From contig NZ_WMBT01000009.1 of assembly GCF_009708075.1 (NCBI RefSeq), positions 1 to 64,000 of the forward strand: a stretch of DNA of 64,000 bases. The letters are read 5' to 3'. The stretch comes from Paracoccus lichenicola (GTDB lineage Bacteria > Pseudomonadota > Alphaproteobacteria > Rhodobacterales > Rhodobacteraceae). Both the position numbers and the translations under genes were made by a program. The notes below the pieces were generated by a model. It did not search any database. It was not told where the DNA came from and worked only from the letters and a program-made list of their open reading frames with translations. Below, in pieces: positions 33,191 to 41,343 of this stretch (position 1 is the stretch's first letter; every line of letters starts with the position of its first letter).

Positions 33191-34159
33191 ATGACTATCC
33201 TGAAAGCCGCCGCCTGCCTGCTGTTCCTGGCAAGCCCCCTGTCCGCCGAAACGCTGCGCATCGGCATGGTCACGCCGCCCTCGCACCAGTGGACGCAATC
33301 GGCGCAGCACCTGGCCAAAGCCCTGGCTGACGAAACCGAGGGCCGGCTGGACCTGAGCGTCTTCCCCTCGGGCCAGTTGGGCAACGAGGCGCAGATGCTG
33401 CAACAGCTGCAATCGGGCGCGCTGGATTTCGCCTTCCTGACCGTGGGCGAACTTGCGAACCGCAACCCCGATTTCGGCATCCTTGTCGCGCCCTATCTGG
33501 TGCCCGACGCCGAAACCGCCGCCAAGCTGCTGGAGGGCAAGACCGCCACCGCATTGCAGGACAAGCTGGGCGGGCTTGGGCTGAAGGGACTTGGGCTTGG
33601 CATGGCGGGGATGCGGATCGTCCTGGTGTCCGATCCCGTCGCCGAGGGGCAGACCCTGGCGGGCCGCAAGATCCGCACCGTGCCGCTGGCGCAGGAACTG
33701 GACTTCTGGACCCGGGCCGGGACGGCGCCGACGCCCCTGCCGCTGCCGGACCTGTTCGACGCCTATGCCAACGGCCAGATCGACGGGATGCAGATCGACC
33801 TGGAGGGCACCTGGAACAACCGCTTCCACGACCATTCGGCCGCGATCCTCGACACGCAGCACATGATCTTTCCCATGTTCGCCGTCGCGTCAGGGCGCAA
33901 GTGGCAGACCTATAACGACGAGGACCGCGCCCTGATCACCCGCCTGATGGCCGAGACCACAGCCGAGATCCGCGCCGCCTATCCCCGGATCGACGCGGAC
34001 TATCGCGCCCGGCTGGCCGAGGCGGGTGCGCCGCTGGAAAAGGCCGGTCCCGAGGTCTTCGGGAATGCCGTGGAAAGCTGGTATCGCGAATGGCGCAACC
34101 GCACACCACTTCTGGTTGAACTTGAAGCCGAGCGTAACAGCCTGCTGGTGAAGCAATAG
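33191..34159 (+). CDS. TRAP transporter solute-binding protein (DctP family)
   Basis: Periplasmic binding protein of the TRAP system. The 322-aa precursor has a Sec signal (about 1-19, ending PLSAE). The mature protein has the family order: FPSGQLGNEAQMLQQLQSGALDFAF, then the LAGRKIRTV segment with the carboxylate-binding Arg, then ANGQIDGMQIDL. The ligand pocket cannot be assigned to a compound. It is 3 bp after the large-subunit gene, so the three TRAP genes are one unit, unusually with the binding protein last. The gene is followed by an 86-bp gap without an obvious terminator. Confidence 0.9.
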   Translation: MTILKAAACLLFLASPLSAETLRIGMVTPPSHQWTQSAQHLAKALADETEGRLDLSVFPSGQLGNEAQMLQQLQSGALDFAFLTVGELANRNPDFGILVAPYLVPDAETAAKLLEGKTATALQDKLGGLGLKGLGLGMAGMRIVLVSDPVAEGQTLAGRKIRTVPLAQELDFWTRAGTAPTPLPLPDLFDAYANGQIDGMQIDLEGTWNNRFHDHSAAILDTQHMIFPMFAVASGRKWQTYNDEDRALITRLMAETTAEIRAAYPRIDADYRARLAEAGAPLEKAGPEVFGNAVESWYREWRNRTPLLVELEAERNSLLVKQ

Positions 34160-34245
34160 GTTACGGGCGATCACCGGTCCGGGCATCGGGGAACTTCCGG
34201 GTGCCCTTGGCGCTTGTCTCCCCATATCATGACTGGAGACATCCC

Positions 34246-34725
34246 ATGAAGACGATCATTGGCCTGACCACCGCCGCCACCCTGGCCGCCGGTGCAGCCT
34301 TTGCCCAGACGACCGTCATCACGAACCCCGATCCGGTTGTCGTGACGACACCCTCGACCACCGTGCAGCAGGTCCAGACGCAAGACCCCGCCACCACCGG
34401 CGGCGGCGCCATGGGCGGGGCGGCCTCGGGCGCGATTGCCGGTGCCGTCGTGGGCGGACCCATCGGCGCGGCGGTCGGCGGGCTTGCCGGTGCCGTCATG
34501 GGCGACGTGTCCGAGGACGCGATGACCCCCGAGACCCGCACCTATGTGCTGGAGCATCGGACCGAATCCGTGATACTGGACGGCGGGCCTGCCGTGGGCA
34601 CGGTGATCCCGGAAACCGCCCCGGTGCAGACCCTGCCGAACACGCAATACCAGTATGTCTATGTGAACGACCGGCCGGTCCTGGTCGAACCCGGCAGCCG
34701 CAAGATCATCCATATCTACGAATAA
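34246..34725 (+). CDS. Exported glycine-zipper protein with DUF1236-like C-terminus
   Basis: 159-aa exported protein with a signal peptide (about 1-20, ending AAFAQ). A Thr/Val/Pro-rich stretch follows, then a glycine-zipper membrane-associating segment (about 52-85, repeats such as GAIAGAVVGGPIGAAVGG). The C-terminus YVYVNDRPVLVEPGSRKIIHIYE resembles DUF1236. Function is unknown; such proteins are common in alphaproteobacterial envelopes. ATG 34246 has CTGGAG at 34233-34238. It appears to be a single-gene unit, ended by the hairpin at 34747-34782. Confidence 0.75.
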   Translation: MKTIIGLTTAATLAAGAAFAQTTVITNPDPVVVTTPSTTVQQVQTQDPATTGGGAMGGAASGAIAGAVVGGPIGAAVGGLAGAVMGDVSEDAMTPETRTYVLEHRTESVILDGGPAVGTVIPETAPVQTLPNTQYQYVYVNDRPVLVEPGSRKIIHIYE

Positions 34726-34746
34726 GCCCTGCGTCCCCGGGACGAC

Positions 34747-34782
34747 CGACAGGCTGGCCCTTGCGCCAGCCTGTCGCGTTTT
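34747..34782 (+). terminator. Strong hairpin terminator after the glycine-zipper gene
   Basis: Arms CGACAGGCTGGC (34747-34758) and GCCAGCCTGTCG (34765-34776) make a perfect 12-bp stem with a 6-base loop. CGTTTT follows at 34777-34782. It abuts the 3' end of the opposing tRNA gene and could serve both. Confidence 0.8.
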
Positions 34783-34858
34783 GGCGATCCCGGAAGGAAT
34801 CGAACCCTCAACCTGCCGATTAGAAGTCGGCTGCTCTATCCAGTTGAGCTACGGGACC
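34782..34858 (-). tRNA. tRNA-Arg (anticodon UCU)
   Basis: A 77-nt cloverleaf on the minus strand. Acceptor arms GGTCCCG and CGGGATC pair with one G-T. The anticodon stem GCCGA/TCGGC encloses the 7-base loop CTTCTAA with anticodon TCT, and the T-loop reads GGTTCGATTCC. The 3' CCA is encoded in the DNA. It decodes AGA/AGG arginine codons, which are rare in this GC-rich sequence. Confidence 0.95.
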
Positions 34859-34898
34859 ACGCGCCGTGTTTTTGCGGGATCGCGCGGCGATGCGCAAG

Positions 34899-35234
34899 TC
34901 ACTCGCGCGCCCGGCAGTCCTGGAAAAGCGTCTGGTCCTGCCCGTCCGCCCCGAACGAGATGAACGCCCCGTCGCCCTTGGACCACAACTGATAGGCGTC
35001 CGCGCCGTCGCCGCTGCGATAGCGCGCGCCCGAGGCCGAAACGACGTTGCGCATTCCCAGCAGCTTGCCGTCGATCTGCGCCACCGCATAGGCCTGGCCA
35101 CCATCGGGGTTCACGAAGACCACCGGAACCTCGGCCCCGCGTTCGCAGACATAGGTCACGGGGATCAGGTCGCCGGTTTGCGCAAGCGCCATCGTGGCGG
35201 CGCCCGCGAAGGCCGGGATCAGGATGCGGATCAT
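34899..35234 (-). CDS. MliC-like exported lysozyme inhibitor family protein
   Basis: 111-aa exported protein with a short signal sequence (about 1-18, ending MALAQ). The mature part matches the MliC/PliC fold: VTYVCERGAEVPVVF, a VSASGARYRSGDG segment containing the conserved SGxxY, then LWSKGDGAFISF and a C-terminal Cys (DCRARE) that likely pairs with the first Cys. MliC proteins protect peptidoglycan by inhibiting c-type lysozymes. There is no lipobox, so it would be a soluble periplasmic PliC-like form. It follows the acetyltransferase gene by 7 bp on the same strand. Inhibitor activity is inferred. Confidence 0.75.
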   Translation of the reverse strand: MIRILIPAFAGAATMALAQTGDLIPVTYVCERGAEVPVVFVNPDGGQAYAVAQIDGKLLGMRNVVSASGARYRSGDGADAYQLWSKGDGAFISFGADGQDQTLFQDCRARE

Positions 35235-35241
35235 CGTTTCC

Positions 35242-35709
35242 TCACAAGGCCAGGGTCATGAAGACGCTGTTCGGATCGGGGCGATAGCTGCCGAAGGGCG
35301 GGCATTCGGCAAAGCCGCCCCGCGCATAAAGACCCCGCGCGGCGGCAAAGCCCGGCTGCGCCCCGGTTTCCAGCGACAGGCGCGTCAGGCCCAAGCCGCG
35401 CGCGTGGTCGATCAGCCGGTCCAGCATCAGGCGCGACAGGCCCGCGCCGCGTGCCTCGGCCAGGACATGCATGGACTTCACCTCTCCATGCGTGCCGTCC
35501 AGGCGCTTCAGGGCGGCCATCCCGACCGGCTGGCCCGACCGGCGCAGCACGAAAAAGGCGATGTCGGGCGAGATCAGCGCCTCGCGCGGCATCATGTGGA
35601 TCGATTCGGGCGGGGTGTCGGCGTGCATCTCGGCGGTGTGGCGCTGGAACAGCAGCGCCAGATCGTCGGTCAGCGGGGATTCGGGGGCAAAGGAAAGGGG
35701 TTCCGTCAC
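35242..35709 (-). CDS. GNAT-family N-acetyltransferase
   Basis: 155-aa cytoplasmic enzyme predicted to transfer an acetyl group from acetyl-CoA; acceptor unknown. The fold is seen in EVKSMHVLAEARGAGLSRLMLDRLIDHARGLGL (about 78-110), with the pyrophosphate-binding RGAG loop, and a late ARGLYARGGFAECPPFG segment typical of YsnE-like members. Start is GTG 35709. It is the first gene of a two-gene unit with the MliC-like protein. Confidence 0.82.
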   Translation of the reverse strand: MTEPLSFAPESPLTDDLALLFQRHTAEMHADTPPESIHMMPREALISPDIAFFVLRRSGQPVGMAALKRLDGTHGEVKSMHVLAEARGAGLSRLMLDRLIDHARGLGLTRLSLETGAQPGFAAARGLYARGGFAECPPFGSYRPDPNSVFMTLAL

Positions 35710-35773
35710 GGCGACCTCGAGGCAAATGCTGCCGCATCGCTAGCAAGGATCGCGCGGACCGGCAACCGGATGC

Positions 35774-35800
35774 AAAAAGGGCGGCCGCCGGGCCGCCCTT
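35774..35800 (-). terminator. Terminator of carD
   Basis: Arms AAGGGCGGCC (35777-35786) and GGCCGCCCTT (35791-35800) form a perfect 10-bp stem with a 4-base loop. On the minus strand the stem is followed by a T-run (A residues at 35774-35778). It lies 15 bp after the carD stop. Confidence 0.85.
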
Positions 35801-35814
35801 GCCGGGAAAAGCGA

Positions 35815-36324
35815 TCAGGCCGCGCGCGACAGCAGGACTTCCTCGACGCGCTTCTGGGCCGCGCCTTCGTCCAGGCCGCTGACGGCGGCGACTTCGCGGG
35901 TCAGGCGGTCCAGCGCGGCTTCGTAAAGCTGGCGTTCGGAATAGGACTGTTCGCGCTGGTCGTCGTTGCGGTGCAGGTCGCGCACGACCTCGGCGATGGA
36001 CATCAGGTCGCCCGAGTTGATCTTCTGGTCGTATTCCTGCGCACGGCGCGACCACATGGCGCGCTTGACGCGGGCCTTGCCCTTCAGCGTTTCCAGCGCG
36101 CGGTCGATCAGGTCGGGCGTGGACAGGCTGCGCATCCCGATCTCGGACGCGCGGGCGGTCGGGACGCGCAGGGTCATCTTGTCCTTCTCGAACGAGATGA
36201 CGAACATTTCCAGGCGCAGCCCCGCGACTTCCTGCTCTTCGATCGACACGATCCGGCCCACGCCATGGGCCGGATAGACGACGAAGTCATCGGGGCGGAA
36301 TTCGTTTTTCTTGGTCTTGGACAT
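35815..36324 (-). CDS. carD: CarD/CdnL-family transcription factor
   Basis: RNA-polymerase-binding regulator that stabilises open promoter complexes, often at rRNA and growth genes. The 169-aa protein has the N-terminal RNAP-interaction Tudor-like domain (FRPDDFVVYPAHGVGRIVSIEEQEVAG, about 9-35) and a helical C-terminal DNA-binding part including KRAMWSRRAQEYDQKI. ATG 36324 has AGAGGAAG just upstream; the frame opens slightly earlier but the family begins here. It stands alone with its own terminator and a long 5' region. Confidence 0.93.
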   Translation of the reverse strand: MSKTKKNEFRPDDFVVYPAHGVGRIVSIEEQEVAGLRLEMFVISFEKDKMTLRVPTARASEIGMRSLSTPDLIDRALETLKGKARVKRAMWSRRAQEYDQKINSGDLMSIAEVVRDLHRNDDQREQSYSERQLYEAALDRLTREVAAVSGLDEGAAQKRVEEVLLSRAA

Positions 36325-36502
36325 CTGGCTTCCTCTGGGTGGTGCCTTCCGGGAAGGACACAAAAGAACCGCAAGCAGCGAAGCCGCCTCCGGTCCATAT
36401 ATCGGTCATGTTGGTGTTCCCGCCCGGCAGAGGGCAAGGAAACGGCAGTGGGGGCGCACATCCTCTGGGCCTCTGACTCCCATCAGATGCGAATGTGACC
36501 GG

Positions 36503-36525
36503 AAGATAGCACAAAAACGGCTTCG
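36503..36525 (-). promoter_or_regulatory. Possible carD promoter in a 336-bp non-coding gap
   Basis: The stretch 36325-36660 between carD and the ferredoxin gene holds no convincing gene. On the minus strand it contains a good -10 (TATCTT, 36508-36503) behind a T-rich region near 36526-36531, which would give carD a leader of about 170 nt. No riboswitch or small RNA is recognisable to me in this leader. Confidence 0.35.
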
Positions 36526-36660
36526 GAAAAAGCAATTCGATCGTCGCAGCCATGCGACCGGACGAAAGGCTGATATGCAGCCAGATCAAGGACGTGCGTT
36601 CGGGCGCCGGACAGGCCGGTATAACCCGCCCGCTGCAACGTCACGTCACCCAGGACGGGA

Positions 36661-36999
36661 TCAGTCGCCCTCGCCCGGCGCTTCCGAGAAATACTTGTCA
36701 AGCTTGCCGGGCACGCCGTCCATTTCGGCAGCGGTCGGCAGCGGGTCCTTCTTCTGGGTGATGACCGGCCAGATTTCCGAATACTTGCGATTGAACTCGA
36801 CCCAGGGTTCCATCGCCGGTTCGGTATCGGGGCGGATCGCGTCGGCGGGGCATTCGGGTTCGCAGACGCCGCAGTCGATGCATTCGTCGGGATGGATGAC
36901 CAGCGTGTTCTCGCCCTCGTAGAAGCAGTCCACCGGACAGACCTCGACGCAGTCGGTATATTTGCACATGATGCAATTATCGGTCACGACATAGGTCAT
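36661..36999 (-). CDS. fdxA: 7Fe (3Fe-4S/4Fe-4S) ferredoxin FdxA
   Basis: Small soluble electron carrier of 112 aa. Cysteines in [14 protein letters not shown] (residues about 9-22) and [14 protein letters not shown] (about 40-53) give the seven-iron pattern of Azotobacter FdI-type ferredoxins. The C-terminal extension, with [12 protein letters not shown], is typical of alphaproteobacterial FdxA. ATG 36999 is chosen over an in-frame codon at 37011 because homologues begin MTYVVTDNC. It lies upstream of carD and downstream of the Hsp15 and helicase genes, an order conserved in Rhodobacteraceae. Confidence 0.94.
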   Translation of the reverse strand: MTYVVTDNCIMCKYTDCVEVCPVDCFYEGENTLVIHPDECIDCGVCEPECPADAIRPDTEPAMEPWVEFNRKYSEIWPVITQKKDPLPTAAEMDGVPGKLDKYFSEAPGEGD

Positions 37000-37155
37000 C
37001 GCACGCTCCACTTCCGTCCGAGGCGCTAGTTACGCCCGGCATCAGGATCATTCAAGGCTGCGGCGGCGGAAAAGACCGCCATCGCGGCAAATCGAGGGGA
37101 CGGAAAACGGCCGTTCGGGAGGCTTGCCCGCAGCCTGAACGGCAGTCCGGCGCGC

Positions 37156-37434
37156 CTAACCTTCGGAGCCAAGCTCGTGATACAGGCCCTGCGCCTCGGT
37201 GGCGGGACCTCGACGCTGGCCAAGCGCGGTGACTTCCAGCGCCCGGACCTGGCCGAAGGCCGAGACGACCACCCGGTCGCCGGCCCTGACCAGCTTGCCG
37301 GGCTTGTTGCAGGGCTGGTCGTTCACCCGCACGCCCCCGGCCTCGATCCGTTCGACGGCAATCGCGCGGGACTTGAAGACCCGCGCGAAGAACAGCCACT
37401 TGTCCAGACGCAGCGCGCCCGGGGGTTCGGTCAC
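37156..37434 (-). CDS. hslR: S4-domain RNA-binding protein (Hsp15-like)
   Basis: 92-aa protein with an S4 RNA-binding domain: LRLDKWLFFARVFKSRAIAVERIEAGGVRVND (about 8-39). Hsp15 binds stalled 50S subunits carrying peptidyl-tRNA and helps recycle them. Its ATG overlaps the helicase stop by four bases, so the two are probably co-translated. The basic C-terminal tail of E. coli Hsp15 is shorter here. Confidence 0.85.
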   Translation of the reverse strand: MTEPPGALRLDKWLFFARVFKSRAIAVERIEAGGVRVNDQPCNKPGKLVRAGDRVVVSAFGQVRALEVTALGQRRGPATEAQGLYHELGSEG

Positions 37435-40394
37435 TTCTTGTCCTTCAAGGCCGCGAGGATTGCGAAGGGGCTGTCGGGATCGGCCTTCTTCTCGGGGCGG
37501 GACGAGAAGGTCGCGGGCTTGTTGTGCTGCGGCTTGCCGCCGCCCTTCTTGAAGCCGTCCTTGCCGCGCGGCTTGCCCCCGTCGCCGCGGTCCCGGCCTT
37601 CCTGCTTTTCGCGGCGTTCCCGGTTGGGACGGCCGCCGTCCGGGCGGTCCTGGCGTTCTCCCTGGGCAGGGCGTTCGCCGCGGTCAGGCCGTTCGGCACG
37701 GGCTTCGCGCGGGGCCTCCTGCGGCGCGGCACCATCGCGGCGCGGGCCGTTGCTGGTGCGGCGGTTCTGCCCGTCGCCCTGGGGACGGCGGTTCGGACGG
37801 GGCTTCGGCGCCCAGCGGAAGGTATAGAACACCTCCATCTCGGGCGCGGCTTCCTCGACCGGCTCGCCCGCGGCCTCGGCTTCGGCGCGGCGCTTTTCGG
37901 CCTGCTCGGCTTCCCAGCGGGCGCGGGTCTCGGCGGCCAGGACGCTTTCCTCCTCGGTCAGGGGGGCGTCGGATGCCTCGCCCTCGGGGGCGGGCACCAC
38001 CGCTGGCACCTCGGCCTTGACCTTGGCCCGCTCGCCCTTTTCGGCGGCATAGCCCAGGCCTTCCATCAGGCGCGAGAACTGTTCCAGCGTCATGCCGGTG
38101 ATCGACAGCATGTCGGGGTTCGCCTCGAACCCGCCGCGCGTGTCCTGGGTGCGCAGCAGATCGGCCAGCCGTTCCAGCATGTCGATGCGGATCGCCCGTT
38201 CGCCGGCGGGGCGGTATCCCGACAGGGTGTAGTGCTGTTCCGGCACCTCGGCGATATGCGGGATCGTGACCAGCCCGGGGGGCGGGCTTTCGGGGAAGGT
38301 GTCCAGGCCTTCGGCCAGTGACCACAGGACCAGCCGCAGCCGGGTCGGCGCGGGTTTCAGCAGCGCGGGCATGAAGATCGTGAACTGGCCGAAGCGGACG
38401 CCATGCTTGCGCAGCGCGCCGCGGGCGTCCTGGTCCAGCTCCTTCACCTCGTTCGCGATGCCTTCGCGCGGCAGGACGCCAAGTGCCTCGACCAGGCGGA
38501 AGGCGAAGCCGCGCGCCAGGCCCGTCAGCGCCTCGTCCTTTTGCAGGGTCAGCAGGGGTTCGAACAGCGCCGCGACCTTGCGGTCGATGAAGTGCTGCAA
38601 GCGGCGCTTGACCTTCTCGGCGATCTCGGGACCGGCTTCCTCGTCCACGAAGACCTCGACGCCGGGATGCAGGGCATCGGACCCGCGCACCAGCTTGCCG
38701 ATGGCGGCGGTGCCCCACATCAGCCCGCCCTGCTCGGTATAGTCCAGTTCCGTGTCGGGCGCGTTGTAGAAGCGGTCGGCGCGCAGGTGGAACTCGGGGC
38801 GCAGCGCCTCGTAGCTGGCGCGGTTCAGCATCCGGGCCTCGTCCGCCGATCCGGTCTGGTCGGGGCGAAAGCGGAAACCCTCCAGGCGGCCGGCGAATTC
38901 GCCCTCGACCATCACTTCGCCCTTGTCGTTCACTTCGGCCACCAGGCTCTCCTTCTGCTTGAGCCGGCGCAGCAGCACCGAGGTGCGCCGGTCCACAAAT
39001 CGTTGGGTCAGCGCCGCGTGCAACGCGTCCGACAAGCGGTCTTCTACCGCGCGCGTCTCGCCGCGCCAATGGCTTTCGTCCTGCACCCAGCCAGATCGTT
39101 GCGCGACATAGGTCCAGGTGCGGATATAGGCCAGCCGCTTGGACAGCGCGTCGATGTCGCCTTGCGTCAGGTCGATCCGCTTGATGGCATTGCCCAGCCA
39201 GTCCGACGGGATCGCCCCATCCTGCAGAAAGCCGAAGATTCGCGCCAGCAGCGTCGTGTGTTCGGCGGGCGAGATGCCGCGGAAATCCGGCACGCGGCAG
39301 ACATCCCACAAAAGCCGCACATCCTGCCCACCCTGCACGCGGTCGCGGATTTCCGGGATCTCGCGCAGGGTTTTGAGCGCCTGCACGTCGTCGGCATCGC
39401 GTCCCCGGCCCAGCAGGGCGTGGCCCGAGGGCGCTTCCAGGCTTTCGACCAGCCGGTCCATGGTGCCGAATTGCAAATCCGTGTTGCGCCAGGTCAGCCG
39501 CTGGATGGGGGCAAAGCGGTGGTTCTCGATCGCGTCGATCAGGCCCTCGTCCAGGATCTCGGCCTCTCCGGTCACGCCGAAGGTGCCGGATTCGGTGTGC
39601 CGCCCGGCCCGGCCCGCGATCTGGCCCATCTCGTGCGGGAACAGGGGGCGGACGCGGCGGCCGTCGAACTTGTGGGTGGCGGAAAAGGCCACGTGCCGGA
39701 TGTCCAGGTTCAGGCCCATGCCGATGGCGTCGGTGGCGACCAGGTAATCGACCTCGCCCGCCTGATACATGGCGACCTGGGCGTTGCGGGTGCGGGGCGA
39801 CAGCGCGCCCATGACCACCGCGCAGCCGCCCTTTTGCCGCCGGATCAGCTCGGCCATGGCATAAACGTCATCGACGCTGAACCCCACGATGGCCGACCGC
39901 GCGGGCATCCGCGACAGCTTCTTGGACCCCGACCAGGACAGTTGCGACAGCCGGTCGCGCCGCTGGAACTGCACGCCGGGGATCAGTTGGGCGATGGCCG
40001 GGCGCATCGTGTCGCTGCCCAGGAACAGCGTTTCGTGCAACCCCCGCATCTTCAGCAGGCGGTCGGTGAAGACATGGCCGCGTTCGGGATCGGCGCAGAG
40101 CTGGATCTCGTCGATGGCCACGAAATCGGCGGCGATGTCGGGCATGGCCTCGGTCGTGGCGACCCAGTATTGCACGCGGTCGGGGACGATGCGCTCCTCG
40201 CCCGTGACCAGGGCCACGACGGACGGGCCGCGCGCCTTGACGATGCGGTCATACACCTCTCGCGCCAGCAGGCGCAGGGGCAGGCCGATGACGCCGGTGC
40301 GGTGCGCCAGCATCCGCTCGATCGCGTAATGCGTTTTCCCGGTGTTGGTCGGGCCAAGGATGGCCGTTACCCGGCCGCGTTCATGGATTGTCAT
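37431..40394 (-). CDS. Suv3-like DExH-box RNA helicase with basic C-terminal tail
   Basis: 987-aa superfamily 2 helicase resembling mitochondrial Suv3. Motifs: Walker A GPTNTGKT (14-21), DEIQ (95-98), SATHKFDGR and motif VI QIAGRAGRH. A helicase C-terminal and Suv3-type helical region follows. The last 150 or so residues are low-complexity, rich in Arg, Pro, Gly and Glu (RGERPAQGERQDR-type repeats), and likely bind RNA or a degradosome partner. In mitochondria Suv3 unwinds RNA for decay; in alphaproteobacteria its role is less clear. It is 3 bp after the TPR gene and overlaps hslR, suggesting a TPR-helicase-Hsp15 unit concerned with RNA. Confidence 0.88.
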   Translation of the reverse strand: MTIHERGRVTAILGPTNTGKTHYAIERMLAHRTGVIGLPLRLLAREVYDRIVKARGPSVVALVTGEERIVPDRVQYWVATTEAMPDIAADFVAIDEIQLCADPERGHVFTDRLLKMRGLHETLFLGSDTMRPAIAQLIPGVQFQRRDRLSQLSWSGSKKLSRMPARSAIVGFSVDDVYAMAELIRRQKGGCAVVMGALSPRTRNAQVAMYQAGEVDYLVATDAIGMGLNLDIRHVAFSATHKFDGRRVRPLFPHEMGQIAGRAGRHTESGTFGVTGEAEILDEGLIDAIENHRFAPIQRLTWRNTDLQFGTMDRLVESLEAPSGHALLGRGRDADDVQALKTLREIPEIRDRVQGGQDVRLLWDVCRVPDFRGISPAEHTTLLARIFGFLQDGAIPSDWLGNAIKRIDLTQGDIDALSKRLAYIRTWTYVAQRSGWVQDESHWRGETRAVEDRLSDALHAALTQRFVDRRTSVLLRRLKQKESLVAEVNDKGEVMVEGEFAGRLEGFRFRPDQTGSADEARMLNRASYEALRPEFHLRADRFYNAPDTELDYTEQGGLMWGTAAIGKLVRGSDALHPGVEVFVDEEAGPEIAEKVKRRLQHFIDRKVAALFEPLLTLQKDEALTGLARGFAFRLVEALGVLPREGIANEVKELDQDARGALRKHGVRFGQFTIFMPALLKPAPTRLRLVLWSLAEGLDTFPESPPPGLVTIPHIAEVPEQHYTLSGYRPAGERAIRIDMLERLADLLRTQDTRGGFEANPDMLSITGMTLEQFSRLMEGLGYAAEKGERAKVKAEVPAVVPAPEGEASDAPLTEEESVLAAETRARWEAEQAEKRRAEAEAAGEPVEEAAPEMEVFYTFRWAPKPRPNRRPQGDGQNRRTSNGPRRDGAAPQEAPREARAERPDRGERPAQGERQDRPDGGRPNRERREKQEGRDRGDGGKPRGKDGFKKGGGKPQHNKPATFSSRPEKKADPDSPFAILAALKDKK

Positions 40395-40397
40395 GGC

Positions 40398-40991
40398 CTA
40401 GATATCGGTGCCGCCTTGCTGCCGTTCCAGACGGGCGACACCATCGATCGCCTCTTGCTGGTGGGGATGGATGGTCAGGCTTTCGCGATAGGCCTGAAGC
40501 GCGCGTTCGGTTTCGCCCGTTTCCTCCAGCATCACCCCCAGTTGGGTCAGCGCGGGAAAATGGCGGGGTTCCAGTTGCAAGGCACGCGCCAAGTCCTGGA
40601 AGGCGGGGCCGAACTGCCCGGCGCTCGCATAGGCGGCGGCACGGGTGTAAAAGCCCGTGGCAAAGTCGGGCGCGTGATCGGTCAGCGCCGTCAGGTGGCC
40701 GATGGCCCCGGGGATGTCGCCCCCGTCCAGCGCGTCTTCGCCCCGTTGCAGCAGCAGGTCCATCGCGGCGGATCCGGATTTCGACCATTCGCGCAGGATG
40801 TCCGATTCGGCGATGCGCCAGGCTTCGCCCTGGGGTTCGGCCAGGCGGCGGAACAGCGCGTCCATGTCGGGGCCGTCTTGCGCACCCGCCCCGGTTGCCA
40901 GGACGAAAGCCGGGACAATCAGGAAAATCGTAATTATTCGGTGGCGGATTGCCGCAACGACATTATGGATAATGTGGCGGACCAGACGCAT
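40398..40991 (-). CDS. Exported TPR-repeat protein
   Basis: 197-aa protein with an N-terminal basic and hydrophobic signal or anchor (about 1-38, ending GAGAQDG). At least three tetratricopeptide repeats follow, for example AIGHLTALTDHAPDFATGFYTRAAAYASAGQ and ALQLEPRHFPALTQLGVMLEETGETERALQAY. TPRs mediate protein binding; the partner is unknown. The start at 40991 is chosen because the signal begins there, although the frame is open to 41312. It precedes the helicase gene by 3 bp and is divergent from the SCP2 gene. Confidence 0.8.
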   Translation of the reverse strand: MRLVRHIIHNVVAAIRHRIITIFLIVPAFVLATGAGAQDGPDMDALFRRLAEPQGEAWRIAESDILREWSKSGSAAMDLLLQRGEDALDGGDIPGAIGHLTALTDHAPDFATGFYTRAAAYASAGQFGPAFQDLARALQLEPRHFPALTQLGVMLEETGETERALQAYRESLTIHPHQQEAIDGVARLERQQGGTDI

Positions 40992-41052
40992 ATCCTGGAT
41001 CTTAATCAGCCCGGCCGCCGGGCGCCAGTCCCATCGGAAGGGGAAAAAGCGA

Positions 41053-41337
41053 ATGAGCGATGTTGTGAATGCCGCCGTCGAGAAACTGAGCGCGAAGATC
41101 GACAGCTTCGGTTCGACCGCGAAATTCGTGATCGAGAACGAAGGCGCGATCATGATCGACGAGAACGGCGTTCGCGCGGGCGACGAGGAGGCCGAGGTGA
41201 CGCTGTTCGCCAGCCGCGACACGTTTGAAGGCATCCTGAACGGCAGCGTGAACCCCGCCACCGCCTTCATGATGGGCAAGCTGAAGATCGACGGATCCAT
41301 GGGCGTCGCCATGCAGCTGGGTCAGGCCCTGTCCTGA
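41053..41337 (+). CDS. SCP2 sterol/lipid-binding domain protein
   Basis: 94-aa single-domain protein of the SCP2 sterol-transfer fold. FVIENEGAIMIDENGVRAGDEEAEVTLFASRDTFEGILNG and the PATAFMMGKLKIDGSMGVAMQLGQ ending are diagnostic. Such small bacterial SCP2 proteins are thought to bind acyl chains or acyl-CoA; the ligand here is unknown. GGAAGGGG at 41036-41043 serves ATG 41053. It lies 6 bp before the lysophospholipase-like gene, so the two may work together on lipids. Confidence 0.88.
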   Translation: MSDVVNAAVEKLSAKIDSFGSTAKFVIENEGAIMIDENGVRAGDEEAEVTLFASRDTFEGILNGSVNPATAFMMGKLKIDGSMGVAMQLGQALS

Positions 41338-41343
41338 TCCCCG

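Noticed and set aside
34782..34858. tRNA-Arg as an integration site for a mobile element
   Set aside because: No integrase, no direct repeat of the tRNA 3' end, and neighbouring genes on both sides look like ordinary core genes.
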